Below, one piece after another: positions 37,470 through 46,939 of a stretch of 64,000 bases of DNA. The first letter of the stretch is position 1, and every line of letters starts with the position of its first letter. The notes under the pieces were generated by a model. It made no database searches, was not told where the DNA came from, and worked only from the letters and a program-made list of their open reading frames with translations. The stretch is from positions 434,001 to 498,000 of the forward strand of contig NZ_JABTCG010000003.1 in the NCBI RefSeq assembly GCF_014610845.1, read 5' to 3'. The DNA is from Maribacter arenosus (lineage in GTDB: Bacteria; Bacteroidota; Bacteroidia; Flavobacteriales; Flavobacteriaceae). Position numbers and translations under genes: made by a program.

Positions 37470-38321
37470 TCATTCCTCTTGCACTACTTTTTCGCCTCCT
37501 ATATAAGTGAATTGTTTCTCGATTCTCTCTCGATTTACCAATAAGATCCAATTGCTTAACCGTGGCAAATAGCGAATCATGAAATTGGCTAGAAGTCCCA
37601 GCTCGGTCAATGTGGTTTTGTCATTCCTTTTTTCGATCATAAACCGAACACTCTTGGCTACGGATTGCGGTTTTGCCAACCGAATGTTTTCCCTTTTCGG
37701 CAGGTAGGTTCGAGTGCCATCAACGTCGAGTATACTTTTTTTCGGATCGTTCTCGGTAAAGCCTACATACATTAGCCCAACATGAATACCGGTATCATAG
37801 AGTTCAATGCGAAGGGCATCGGCCAATGCGGCCTGCGCCATTTTAGATGCGGTATAGGCCGAATTATAAGGCATACCCCTAAAACCGCCCACACTATTGA
37901 TAAAAATAATATGGCCTTTGGTTTTTTTAAGATGCGGAACGACGTATTTACTCAAGTAGGCCCCTCCGTTGTAGTTGGTTTCCATTAGGTTCTTGAAATT
38001 GGAGACTGCCATTTTCTCCACGGTACCTCGACTACTATCGCCCGCATTATTGATCAATATGTCAATTTTTCCAAAACGTTTCACTGCTCGGGTTATCAGG
38101 GTTTGGCATTGGGTAAACTTACTTACATCGGCGGCCACCGATAAGACGTCATATCCCTTTTTTAGAAATTCATTGTTCGTATCCTGTAACCTTTTATTAT
38201 CCCTACCGTTCAATACGACCTTGACCCCTTTTTCCGCCAATTCAATGGCAATGGCCTTTCCAATACCCCTGCTGGAACCTGTTACAATGGCGACTTTATT
38301 TTTCAATTGATCGGAATTCAT
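37470..38321 (-). CDS. short-chain dehydrogenase/reductase
   Basis: This 283-residue NAD(P)-dependent Rossmann enzyme has TGSSRGIGKA, NNAGDSSRG (NNAG), INSVGG with catalytic Ser and the YTASK motif (Y-x3-K). The basic residue after the first glycine motif (NGRDNKR) suggests NADP(H). The C-terminal extension (FMIRYLPRLSNWILLVN) may associate with the membrane. It lies 18 bp downstream of the MDR gene on the same strand, so they form a two-gene unit. Confidence 0.9.
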   Translation of the reverse strand: MNSDQLKNKVAIVTGSSRGIGKAIAIELAEKGVKVVLNGRDNKRLQDTNNEFLKKGYDVLSVAADVSKFTQCQTLITRAVKRFGKIDILINNAGDSSRGTVEKMAVSNFKNLMETNYNGGAYLSKYVVPHLKKTKGHIIFINSVGGFRGMPYNSAYTASKMAQAALADALRIELYDTGIHVGLMYVGFTENDPKKSILDVDGTRTYLPKRENIRLAKPQSVAKSVRFMIEKRNDKTTLTELGLLANFMIRYLPRLSNWILLVNRERIEKQFTYIGGEKVVQEE

Positions 38322-38339
38322 GGTATTATTGGGATTTAG

Positions 38340-39359
38340 TTACCATCGTACAACAATTTTCCCCATTGATTTTCTGGACTCTAAAAATGTATGGGCCTCG
38401 GCCAATTGGTTAATAGAATATTCTCCACCGACATGAGGTCGAAGTATACCCTCTTGTTGCAATTGTATGACTTCTTGCATTACACGGGCTATCTTTTTTG
38501 GTTTCTCCTCGGCGATTTTTAGCATGTTTACCCCGATGACCCCTTTTGAGTTGCTTAAAAACTGCACAGGATGATAAATACCGAACTGCCATAAGTCTTT
38601 CAGCTTTCCGAATATGGTCTTTTGGCTGTTCAGGGAGGAAACCCCATAGCTGACCAATCTACCTCCCGCACCCAACAATCGATACCCTTGTTTGAGCGAT
38701 TTGCCCCCAATAGGATTAAAAACCACATCAAGTCCCTTATCGCCAACGAGCGACCGTATGGTTTCGGCAAAATCTTTTTTCCTATGGTTTATAGGATGGT
38801 GCACCCCGTTTATTTGAAGGTATTCCATTTTTTCGGGGGAACTGCAGGTACCGTACACGATACATTTTTTATGTAGGGCCATCTGTACCAAGGCTGTCCC
38901 AACGCCTCCTGCGGCGGCATGGATCAAAACCTTTTCATTTTCCTGAATATTCGTTATCCTATCGGATAAAAAATAGGCAGTACAATATTGTGTGGCCAAA
39001 GCAACGGCCACACCTGCAGAAATGGATTCAGGTATTTTGTTTGCCACCCCGTTTTCGGCAATCGCGAATTCCGCATATCCCCCAAACAGTGTTAGAGCGG
39101 TAACCCGGTCTCCGATAGTTAGGTTTTTGACATTGGCCCCACATTTTTCGACCTGCCCGACCACATCGTATCCCAGTAGGGAAGGTAAGGGTGGTGCACC
39201 CCGATATTTGCCGTAACGGGCGGCGATATCCGCGAAATTCAGGCCGAAAGCTTCTACCTTAATTAGCACTTGGCTGGGCCCAGGTTTTGGTTTTTCTACT
39301 TCCCTAATTTCAAAGGCAGTTTCTGCAGGACCGTATTTTACAAGGTAGGCTGCTTTCAT
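38340..39359 (-). CDS. medium-chain quinone oxidoreductase-like protein (VAT1-like)
   Basis: It is a zinc-free MDR enzyme of 339 residues. The N-terminal GroES-like domain (VEAFGLNFADIAARYGKYRG split at AD) is followed by the NADPH-binding VLIHAAAGGVGTALVQ and FNPIGGKSLKQGYRLLG. Close relatives are the quinone reductase/VAT-1 group. No zinc-ligand pattern is visible. Likely cotranscribed with the SDR gene, suggesting consecutive redox steps on one lipid-like substrate. Confidence 0.88.
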   Translation of the reverse strand: MKAAYLVKYGPAETAFEIREVEKPKPGPSQVLIKVEAFGLNFADIAARYGKYRGAPPLPSLLGYDVVGQVEKCGANVKNLTIGDRVTALTLFGGYAEFAIAENGVANKIPESISAGVAVALATQYCTAYFLSDRITNIQENEKVLIHAAAGGVGTALVQMALHKKCIVYGTCSSPEKMEYLQINGVHHPINHRKKDFAETIRSLVGDKGLDVVFNPIGGKSLKQGYRLLGAGGRLVSYGVSSLNSQKTIFGKLKDLWQFGIYHPVQFLSNSKGVIGVNMLKIAEEKPKKIARVMQEVIQLQQEGILRPHVGGEYSINQLAEAHTFLESRKSMGKIVVRW

Positions 39360-39514
39360 TGTTGATGTTTTAATTCTTCATACTAGGAAAGATAGACTAT
39401 CATTAATTGGCGGGGTATGAGCAATATCATCTTCACTCAATAAAGGCCTATATACTGATATTGGTCATTCCATATTTTTCATAGGGGTCTTACTTTTGAA
39501 AAAATGTATTTTCG

Positions 39515-40665
39515 ATGAAGCGATATACCATCAATTTGCCCAATGTTTTTTACTTTTTTGGCATAACGGCTTTGATTGTTTATTTGCTCATCGAAGGCCG
39601 GGTTATTCTTGTTCCGTTGATTTTTAGTTTTTTTTTGCCCTAATGCTAAAACCTATTGTAAGCTTTTTTGAAGCGAAAGTTCGCAATAGATATGTATCGA
39701 TTTTGGCAGCATACCTTGTAGCTGTAGTACCCTTATTGGGTGTGCTTTTTTTCTTTTTTAATCAATCCAGAATCTTATTTGGTGAGCTCCCTTCTGTCCG
39801 GGATAGGTTAAATAATGTGGCAACGCGATCAATGGGATGGTTCGATCAGCAGTTCGAGTTGGATCCCGAAACTTCATTCAACTGGATATCCGAGAATATA
39901 CTTTCTATACTAGATATTCCTTTGGGTTTGTTGCAGGAAAGTTTTCAATCGGGCACTACTATTCTCGCTAATACCGTATTGATTATATTAATCACGTATT
40001 TCATGTTGTTATATCGTACGGCATTCAAGAATTTTTTTCTGTCACAGGTTAATCCCAAATACAGGGAAACAACGGAGCAGCTTTTTAGCCAATTGCAAAA
40101 GTTAACGAAGCGCTATATGATCGGTCAGGGGCTGATCGTTGTTATTCTCGGTGTCCTCATTGGATCGGGCTTGTGGTTGATCGGGGTACCATATCCTTTC
40201 TTTTGGGGGTTTTTGGCAGGCTTTTTGGAGATTATTCCTTATGTTGGCACCACTATCGGTGGTCTTTTGCCCTTAACCTATATGCTTATGGTTTCCGATT
40301 CCCTTTGGCAGCCATTGGCGGTGCTGGTATGGTATATTATAGTTCAGCAGTTGGAAGGTAATTTGATTTCGCCCAATGTGATGGGATCGAGCATCAAGGT
40401 CAACCCTTTGTTCATTATTATGGGTCTTTTTTTAGGGGGATTCATTTGGGGTGTATCGGGTATGATTTTGGCCTTGCCTATACTCGCTATTTCAAAAGAA
40501 ATATTTAGGAGTTTTGACGTACTGGTCCCATTTAGCTATTTGATGGAGGATGGGCTTTCTAGAAAATCGAATGTTTTTCTAGATGAATTTGATAGCAGCC
40601 AATACCGTTTTTTCCATGTTTTTTTTGAAGAGAAAAAAGATGGAAATCAAGAAAGCAAGCCTTAA
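39515..40665 (+). pseudogene. AI-2E family transporter, reading frame broken at a poly-T tract
   Basis: Frame 1 from ATG 39515 encodes the expected family start (TINLPNVFYFFGITALIVYL...GRVILVPLIFSFF) and hits TAA at 39641. Frame 2, open from ATG 39643 to 40665, continues exactly with MLKPIVSFFEAKVRNRYVSI and the remaining segments (GLWLIGVPYPFFWGFLAGFL, IPYVGTTIGGLLPL). The two join perfectly if the run of nine T at 39628-39636 had ten. The stop and restart overlap as TAATG. It may be a slippage mutant, phase variation, a coupled restart, or a sequencing error. If functional, it is a polytopic exporter of about 383 residues. Confidence 0.75.
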
Positions 40666-40807
40666 ATGAATTAAAGGATTTTATCCATTAATTTTGGGTG
40701 CATGAAAACCGGATTCTGAACATATTGTTCTAAGAGTATAACAAAAAAAATATTCTGTCTTTCAATGCTAGGAGTCAATAGTTTCATGAATTAAAAAAAA
40801 GTATACC

Positions 40808-41314
40808 ATGATCATCATCGTTTTTGGCCTTCCCGGTTCCGGTAAAAGTTATTTTGCCTCCCGCCTTGCCCAAATGTTGGATGCCAACTATGTGAACAGC
40901 GATATGTTACGGAAAGAACTGTTCCCCAATAGAACCTATTCCGATGCCGAAAAAGGAAAGGTCTATGATACCATGTTTCAAAAAATGGAGGAGGCGATTG
41001 CCCAAGGAAAAAATTTGGTGCTCGATGCCACCTTCCATAAAAATGCATCGAGAAAACGATTTAAGGATGGTATAAAGGAAAAGGAACTACTTTTTTTTAT
41101 CGAGATACAAGCGGAAGAAAATACCGTCAAGGAACGCTTAAAAAAGAGCCGACCCTATAGTGAGGCCGATTTTAAGGTCCATCAACTGATCCGACAACAA
41201 TGGGAACCTTTACAAATTCCACATTTGACTTTGGTCTCCACAAATGATAATATCGACAGTATGCTTCAAGAAGCGGCACAATATCTAAACCATGAATCAA
41301 AATCAAATCGATAA
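40808..41314 (+). CDS. P-loop kinase, COG0645/zeta-toxin-like
   Basis: This small soluble kinase-like ATPase of 168 residues has Walker A GLPGSGKSY (7-15), YVNSDMLRKELF, VLDATFHKNASRKRF and an LID-like ERLKKSRPYSEADF. It fits the polynucleotide-kinase/zeta-like predicted kinases that are often fused to an APH-like domain. Here that partner is the next gene, which starts 23 bases before this one ends in another frame. Substrate unknown. Confidence 0.85.
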   Translation: MIIIVFGLPGSGKSYFASRLAQMLDANYVNSDMLRKELFPNRTYSDAEKGKVYDTMFQKMEEAIAQGKNLVLDATFHKNASRKRFKDGIKEKELLFFIEIQAEENTVKERLKKSRPYSEADFKVHQLIRQQWEPLQIPHLTLVSTNDNIDSMLQEAAQYLNHESKSNR

Positions 41315-42305
41315 ACTAATTTCCGATGGGGTATTCCCTAGTTCGCCCAAAGAACGGAAATTGGTCGAGACCCATATCTCCTGGGTAATACTTTGCGATC
41401 AGTACGTCTATAAGATCAAAAAGCCGATGCACTATTCTTTCTTGGATTTTTCAACGATCGAACTTCGGAAACACTTTTGCGAAAGGGAACTGGAACTGAA
41501 CCGAAGATTTACTGAAAATGTATACCTCGAGGTGTTAACGATCCATGAAACAAATAATCGATACCGAATAGGTGGGGAGAAGGGTAAGATTATCGACTAC
41601 GCTTTAAAGATGCGCAAACTGGATACCAAAAAACAAATGGACGTGCTCGTTGCGAAGAATGAAGTAAGCGAGGCGAACATCGAAAAATTAGCAGAACGGA
41701 TTGCGGAATTCCACATAAGAGCAACGATTATTTATGAAAACGCTGTGCTCGATATCAAAGATAAGTTCAACGATATCGGAAAGGAGAAGGAATTCATTGC
41801 CCAAAACTTGAACCCTGATTATGGTCATCTTTTGGAATGGGCAATCAAAGCCTCAAATAGTTTTCTTGATACCTATGAAAAGTTACTGCGTGAAAGGTTA
41901 GATGCCGGATTCTTTAGGGACGTTCATGGCGACCTGCATACCCGTAATATTTTCTTATTACCCGAACCCCTCCCTTTCGATTGTATCGAATTCAATGATG
42001 CATATCGCCAGATCGACATCTTGAACGAGGTGGCCTTTCTGTGTATGGATTTGGATGCTCTTGGAAGAACCGATCTTTCCGATTTGTTTATCGAACATTA
42101 CAATCGCCATTTTCCGGCAATGGGAAATGAAGCCGATCGGAAACTATTCGTTTACTACAAAAGCTATCGTGCCAACATACGTGCAAAAGTCAACAGTCTT
42201 CGCGCCAGAAGTGCTGACAACAAGGGCGATAAAGCGAAAGCGCTAGCCGAAGTCAAAAAGTATATAGGCTTGATGAATGGATATCTCGAATCTTTGGATA
42301 TTTGA
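41292..42305 (+). CDS. aminoglycoside-phosphotransferase-like kinase (COG2187)
   Basis: This 337-residue protein has a kinase-fold catalytic loop DVHGDLHTRNIF and a metal motif FDCIEFND, where Glu takes the usual DFG Asp place as in COG2187. The N-terminus holds the nucleotide-binding lysine region (VYKIKKPMHYSFLDF). In many proteobacteria the same domain is fused N-terminal to the P-loop kinase found here upstream; the split, overlapping pair suggests a complex. Substrate unknown. Confidence 0.85.
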   Translation: MNQNQIDKLISDGVFPSSPKERKLVETHISWVILCDQYVYKIKKPMHYSFLDFSTIELRKHFCERELELNRRFTENVYLEVLTIHETNNRYRIGGEKGKIIDYALKMRKLDTKKQMDVLVAKNEVSEANIEKLAERIAEFHIRATIIYENAVLDIKDKFNDIGKEKEFIAQNLNPDYGHLLEWAIKASNSFLDTYEKLLRERLDAGFFRDVHGDLHTRNIFLLPEPLPFDCIEFNDAYRQIDILNEVAFLCMDLDALGRTDLSDLFIEHYNRHFPAMGNEADRKLFVYYKSYRANIRAKVNSLRARSADNKGDKAKALAEVKKYIGLMNGYLESLDI

Positions 42306-42431
42306 TAGGACTTGAATCGACTATCGGAAAAAAGTATGCCCCCGTTTTCCTTAATTGCGTATTTAAGATAAATGGTAGCCAAGAAAGATTGGCGACTTAT
42401 TTTGCATTCGTAGAAAATCATAGCGTTTGAA

Positions 42432-42758
42432 ATGGATGCCGACAAATGCATTTTTGAAGATGATATCATCTTTCACCACCTTTTTTTAGGACAGTTCGCA
42501 GGTTTTGAAAGAGGCAGGTTAGCTGACCACTACGCCCATGTTCTGGATGATCTACCCACTGGATTTAATATATTGATCATACATCCGGCATTTGATGACC
42601 GAGAAATGCGAGGGATTACCGTAACCACACGAATTTTGGTTCGGAATAGCGGCTTGGATTACGAATATTCTACAAGTGAAAGTTGTAGGGGAAAGCTAAA
42701 GGAAAACAATATTCAATTGGTTGCCTGGCACGAAATAAAGTCAGGCATGAATCAATGA
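42432..42758 (+). pseudogene. C-terminal remnant of a YdjC/ChbG-like polysaccharide deacetylase
   Basis: The 108-codon frame matches only the last third of the YdjC-like deacetylases: LPTGFNILIIHPAFDDREMR, then SGLDYEYSTSESCRGKLKEN, then IQLVAWHEIK. The N-terminal metal-binding half, with the Asp and His ligands, is missing and no trace of it is seen in the preceding 126 bp. So it is probably a truncated gene, although the frame itself is open and starts with ATG. Confidence 0.6.
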
Positions 42759-42885
42759 ATTGAACCTCTTATCAAATTTTACTTGAATTGTAATTTCTCC
42801 ATATGTAACACAAATCGAATGGTTTTATGGAGACGAATATTCCCTTTAGGAAGTTTTGAGGCAGATTATGTAGTTCAAAATAGTC

Positions 42886-43758
42886 TCAAACTTCGGTTTT
42901 AAGTTTCACTTTTTTAAAGTGATATATTATACCAAATAAAGAGACCAATGCTGTGATCAAGAAGAATACCATACTTATGCTTATTGAAGTGTTCGCGTCT
43001 AAAGTCAAAAGGGTTGCCCCATAGAAGAAAGTGACTTCGCGGCTACCTATGCCTCCTATGGTCAAGGGCAAGACCGATACGATCGAGGAGATAAGAAAGA
43101 TAAAGAGGTAGGCGATTTCATTCGCTTGGATCCCCAATGCCTGTAATATAAACAAAGCACAGATCAATTGGGCCAATTGTACCATACCCGACAAAGCAAC
43201 GGATTTCCAAAATACCGGGAGCACATAATTAAAGAACCTTTTGTTCAAGAACCAAAAGACAACTATTGAGAGTACTCCAAGGAGGCCTATGGGTAAATTA
43301 TAGGTATTCAACCAAGGGTTGTTGAGTAGCAGTCCCAAAATACAGGCATACATAAATAATAACAACAGTCCGCTAAGTCTATCTAAAACCAATACGGAGA
43401 CCACCTTTTTGGTTTCTACCTGGAACTCTTTTTTTATAAGATAACCCTTATAGGCATCCCCACCGATACCTCCTGGAAGGAAAAGATTGTAGAACATACC
43501 CAATAGATAGAGCTTTAGATTACTCTTTTGGGTAAGTCTTATCCCGAGGTTATGAAAATATAAATTAAGCCTTACAGCCGCCAATACCTTGGAACCAGCA
43601 AATAACAAAATAGCCCCTATTAGGAAAAGCGGGTCGGTTTTTTTTAGAATTTGAATAACTTCTTTGAAATCGACCTTTGTGAAGATAAAATAGATAAGGA
43701 CTGCGCTTATGGCAATCTTGGCTATCGTGATGAGTTTCTTACGTAATCCCGTCTCCAA
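42886..43758 (-). CDS. flippase-like/lysylphosphatidylglycerol synthase transmembrane family protein
   Basis: This 290-residue inner-membrane protein has about seven or eight membrane segments of the UPF0104/LPG-synthase TM family. Signs are FLPGGIGGDAYKGYLIK, VLVLDRLSGLLLLF and LPLTIGGIGSREVTFFYGA (split at GSR). It lacks the soluble synthase domain. It overlaps the end of the GT2 gene by 20 bases, suggesting that the two handle one lipid-linked sugar. Confidence 0.83.
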   Translation of the reverse strand: METGLRKKLITIAKIAISAVLIYFIFTKVDFKEVIQILKKTDPLFLIGAILLFAGSKVLAAVRLNLYFHNLGIRLTQKSNLKLYLLGMFYNLFLPGGIGGDAYKGYLIKKEFQVETKKVVSVLVLDRLSGLLLLFMYACILGLLLNNPWLNTYNLPIGLLGVLSIVVFWFLNKRFFNYVLPVFWKSVALSGMVQLAQLICALFILQALGIQANEIAYLFIFLISSIVSVLPLTIGGIGSREVTFFYGATLLTLDANTSISISMVFFLITALVSLFGIIYHFKKVKLKTEV

Positions 43759-44698
43759 TCGTCACTTTTTTAATTCTATAAGGTCTTTTCTTCTGCGATT
43801 CGTAATAGGTTCGAATAAGGAGTTCCATGACAATCCCGATGGTAAACACCTGAATGCCAGCCAAAATGAACATTAGGCCAAAGATCAATAAGGGTCGGGT
43901 TCCTATATCTTGCCCAAAACCGAATTTAATAATAAGGAGGTAGATATTTATGAGTACCCCCAAAAGGATCATTAAAAATCCGAATATACCAAAGAAGTGA
44001 ATGGGGCGTTGAAAATATTTACGGATAAAAAGTAGTAACATCATATCCGCCACTACTTTAAAAACGCGTTCAAGACCGTATTTTGAAACCCCCGCATTAC
44101 GGGCATGGTGTTTAACCGGTACTTGCTTGATCTGTGCACCTTCCAAATAGGCAAGCAAGGTGATAAAACGATGCATTTCACCATATAGGTTCAAGTCCTT
44201 CGCTATGTCCTTGCTAAAGACCTTTAAGGCACAACCGTTGTCCTTTATATCGAGTTTGGTAACCCTGCGGACCAGAAAATTGGCAATTTTAGAGGGAATC
44301 TTTTTAACCAAGGAATCCTTTCTTTTCTGTCGGATCCCGGTAACGACATCATAGTCGTCTTTTAGGGCATAATCCAGCATTTGTGGGATATCGCTGGGGT
44401 CGTTTTGCAAGTCCCCATCCATAGTAATTATAAATTCCCCTTCAGCGTAATCAATACCTGCTGCCAAGGCCAGGCTCTGGCCGTAGTTTTTCTTCAATTC
44501 AATGAGATGCACCTTGTCGTCATCCATATTTTTAACCACTTTACGGGTATTATCCGTAGAGAAATCGTCGATATAAATGATCTGATAGTTATATCCATTT
44601 AGACTTTCGTGGATTTTTTGGGTCAATAAAACGGCATTTTCCTCCTCATTGTACAAAGGAACGACTATTGATAGTAAGGAATCTGTTAAAGGTTGCAT
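43739..44698 (-). CDS. polyprenyl-phosphate glycosyltransferase (DPM1/GtrB-like GT2)
   Basis: This 319-residue protein has an N-terminal GT2 domain with LSIVVPLYNEEENAV, YIDDFSTDNT and TMDGDLQNDPSDIP, and two C-terminal membrane segments (FFGIFGFLMILLGVLINIYL and the LLIFGLMFILAGIQVF segment). It probably makes polyprenyl-phosphate-linked sugar, the donor type used by the GT39 protein encoded at 34692. A good promoter-like motif lies just upstream. Confidence 0.9.
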   Translation of the reverse strand: MQPLTDSLLSIVVPLYNEEENAVLLTQKIHESLNGYNYQIIYIDDFSTDNTRKVVKNMDDDKVHLIELKKNYGQSLALAAGIDYAEGEFIITMDGDLQNDPSDIPQMLDYALKDDYDVVTGIRQKRKDSLVKKIPSKIANFLVRRVTKLDIKDNGCALKVFSKDIAKDLNLYGEMHRFITLLAYLEGAQIKQVPVKHHARNAGVSKYGLERVFKVVADMMLLLFIRKYFQRPIHFFGIFGFLMILLGVLINIYLLIIKFGFGQDIGTRPLLIFGLMFILAGIQVFTIGIVMELLIRTYYESQKKRPYRIKKVTIGDGIT

Positions 44699-44716
44699 CC
44701 AGTTAAATTAGTCTGG

Positions 44717-44724
44717 CAAAGGTA
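44717..44724 (-). promoter_or_regulatory. -7 element upstream of the polyprenyl GT2 gene
   Basis: TACCTTTG on the minus strand matches TAnnTTTG and lies 18 bp before the ATG at 44698. A TTG at 44749-44751 could be a -33 element at slightly long spacing (24 bp). Confidence 0.45.
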
Positions 44725-44798
44725 TATTTTTTATTCATATGCACTTGCCAATGAAGTTTATGGTCATTTCGAGATTCGGTAAAATTCTTCATTGACTT

Positions 44799-45359
44799 TT
44801 ATTTCGAAATGGGCACCTTTATTTTGGTTTGGTCCCAGGATACTATGAGGTATACTTGTTCCCCTTCTTCAAAACCAATATTTAGTTTTTCTTGAATGGA
44901 TGAAGTTCTTTCAACAGGTACTTGTATATTGACCACGTCTGTTTCAGGGTTTCTGGTGGTTTCCTTTCCACCACTTAAAATGGTTACGCCCCAATCGGCA
45001 ATCTCGGAGTTGAAGATTACTTCCCAACTTTCCTTCCCCGGTTTTGTCCAAAAAGAATAGGTGCCAGCCGGAAGGGTTTTGTCAATTACCTTGATATCTG
45101 AGCCGGTCGTGAATGTTGTTGGTTCGTTTGCCCCTGTTCTCCAAACCACATCATAAGGTACCAATTCCCCAAAAATGACCCTATCTTTCTTAGACGGACT
45201 CGAATAGGTCACCGAAAGGTCCATTCCGTTTTTAGTATAGGCATTCGTTACTTGTGGACTATTTTTTTTAGTTTGTTCCTTCATATAGGGCATGCCAACG
45301 AACATGACCAATGCAATTATGGCAACTACGACAAGTAAAATCCATTTTAATTTTTTCAT
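44799..45359 (-). CDS. DUF2911 family protein, membrane-anchored
   Basis: After one N-terminal membrane anchor (WILLVVVAIIALVMFVG) the 186-residue protein shows DUF2911: VTYSSPSKKDRVIFGELVPY, WRTGANEPTTFT, LPAGTYSFWTKPG and a W..V.L-type FNSEIADWGV. The family is Bacteroidota-rich, without known function, and is extracytoplasmic here. It follows galM on the same strand, 24 bp away. Confidence 0.83.
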   Translation of the reverse strand: MKKLKWILLVVVAIIALVMFVGMPYMKEQTKKNSPQVTNAYTKNGMDLSVTYSSPSKKDRVIFGELVPYDVVWRTGANEPTTFTTGSDIKVIDKTLPAGTYSFWTKPGKESWEVIFNSEIADWGVTILSGGKETTRNPETDVVNIQVPVERTSSIQEKLNIGFEEGEQVYLIVSWDQTKIKVPISK

Positions 45360-45383
45360 CTTCTGTGTTTTGAGTTGTTTTGA

Positions 45384-46292
45384 CTAAGTTACCAAATCAA
45401 ATTTAAAGGTAGATGCATTGCGATAGGTTTCAGAGGGTCTTAGAATGCTGCTTGGAAAATCGGGTTGATTTGGTGCATCCGGAAAATTCTGGGTTTCAAA
45501 GCAGATGGCCGGGAAATGGGGAGGGGTATAGACCACCATTCCCCTTTGATTGGTATTGACCTCCATCGAAATTCCGGACTTTGTAGAATAAACCATGGCC
45601 GCAAAACTACTATCGTCATCCGTGGCAAAAGGAGTGTTAAGGCGGGAAAGCCCAATTTGCCGTTCGGAACTATAGTCATAGGGACTATTTTCGACCGGAA
45701 TTAATTTGCCGGTGGGTAATAAGTTCTGGTGGGTCTCCACTATTTTTGGGCAATTCAATTTGAGGTAGTAATGGTCTATGCTGTTTTCTTTATCCAGCTT
45801 AAAATAGGAATGGTTGGTCAAATTCACCACAGTGGTCATGTCAGTGGTTGCCTCATGAATGACATGGAGTTCGTTATTACTGATTTTATACGTTACTGTT
45901 GCCCTTAAATTGCCTGGGTAACCCTCCTCCAAATGTTTACTGAAATAAGAAAGCCGTACAAAAGGTTCATCTCCATGTCGTACTTCCTCTATGGTCCAAT
46001 ATTTTTTTGCAAAACCTTCCTTTCCTCCATGAAGATGAATACCCTTTTTATTGAATAATGGGTAGTTTTTCCGGTCTAACGTAAAACCACCATTGCCTAT
46101 GCGCCCGGCATACCTTCCAACACATGCTCCTAGACAAACCATATCGTTAAGATACTCTCTGGGATAATCATGCCCTACAACTACGTTCGTATACCTGCCT
46201 TCATCGTCTTTTACCAATAATTTTTGGATTATGGCACCATAGTCCAAAACAATCAGGGTAATGAATGGATTGCTAATCGTAACTTGTTTCAA
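45384..46292 (-). CDS. galM: aldose 1-epimerase
   Basis: It interconverts alpha and beta anomers of galactose or glucose. The beta-sandwich is recognisable by VLDYGAIIQKL, CVGRYAGRIGNG, LHGGKEGFAKKYW with the first catalytic His, and VVNLTNHSYFKL with the second; the base Glu lies in ICFETQNFPDAPNQP. The TTG at 46292 gives a start MKQVTISNPF and about 303 residues, matching relatives. Longer in-frame starts (46337 ATG, 46385) add a sequence unlike the family and approach the divergent sigma factor gene. Confidence 0.88.
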   Translation of the reverse strand: MKQVTISNPFITLIVLDYGAIIQKLLVKDDEGRYTNVVVGHDYPREYLNDMVCLGACVGRYAGRIGNGGFTLDRKNYPLFNKKGIHLHGGKEGFAKKYWTIEEVRHGDEPFVRLSYFSKHLEEGYPGNLRATVTYKISNNELHVIHEATTDMTTVVNLTNHSYFKLDKENSIDHYYLKLNCPKIVETHQNLLPTGKLIPVENSPYDYSSERQIGLSRLNTPFATDDDSSFAAMVYSTKSGISMEVNTNQRGMVVYTPPHFPAICFETQNFPDAPNQPDFPSSILRPSETYRNASTFKFDLVT

Positions 46293-46396
46293 GGAAATAA
46301 GATTTAATAGGGGTAAAATTAATCGTTTTTGCAACATTGGCCTATTTATGTCGTCCTTAGAATAACAGAACAACAAAACCAACAACGAAACCCGTA

Positions 46397-46939
46397 ATGT
46401 TTCAAATTGATGTCGTAGAACAATGCAGGGCCAACAATCGACAGGCCCAAATACAGCTTTACAAACAATATTGTGGAGGTATGTTCTGTGTGGCCATGCG
46501 GTATGTGAAAAATGGGGATGATGCGGAAGACGTTGTTCAGGAATCCTTTATAAAAGCGTTCCAAAAACTACATCAATTTAAAGGTGAGGTAACGTTTGGA
46601 GCATGGCTTAAACGGATTGTGATCAATAAAAGCATCGATTTCTTAAAAGCAAAAAAACAACATACGGTGGCATTGGATGAGAATTATATGCAGGTGTCCG
46701 AGGATGATGATTGGACGGTAGAAAACGACATCACCTTGGATCAAGTTAAAACGGCAATAACAAAGCTGCCTGATAAGTATAGATATGTGCTTATGATGTT
46801 TTTGATCGAGGGTTATGACCATCGTGAGATCGCACAGGTTTTAAAATTGACCGAAACGACCAGTAGAACAAGATTATTGAGAGGAAAAAGCTATTTAAAG
46901 GAGTTGTTAAAGGAAAAAGTATATGGCACAGGATCTTAG
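46397..46939 (+). CDS. ECF-type RNA polymerase sigma factor
   Basis: In this 180-residue protein region 2 is visible as YCGGMFCVAMRYVKNGDDAE, DVVQESFIKAFQKL and WLKRIVINKSIDFLK. Region 4 is visible as LPDKYRYVLMMFLIEGYDHREIAQVLKLTETTSRTRLLRGKSYLK (split segments: LPDKYRYVLMMF, HREIAQVLKLTETTSR). It starts the operon of three overlapping genes with an anti-sigma-like protein and a secreted effector; the next gene begins 17 bases before its stop. Confidence 0.93.
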   Translation: MFQIDVVEQCRANNRQAQIQLYKQYCGGMFCVAMRYVKNGDDAEDVVQESFIKAFQKLHQFKGEVTFGAWLKRIVINKSIDFLKAKKQHTVALDENYMQVSEDDDWTVENDITLDQVKTAITKLPDKYRYVLMMFLIEGYDHREIAQVLKLTETTSRTRLLRGKSYLKELLKEKVYGTGS

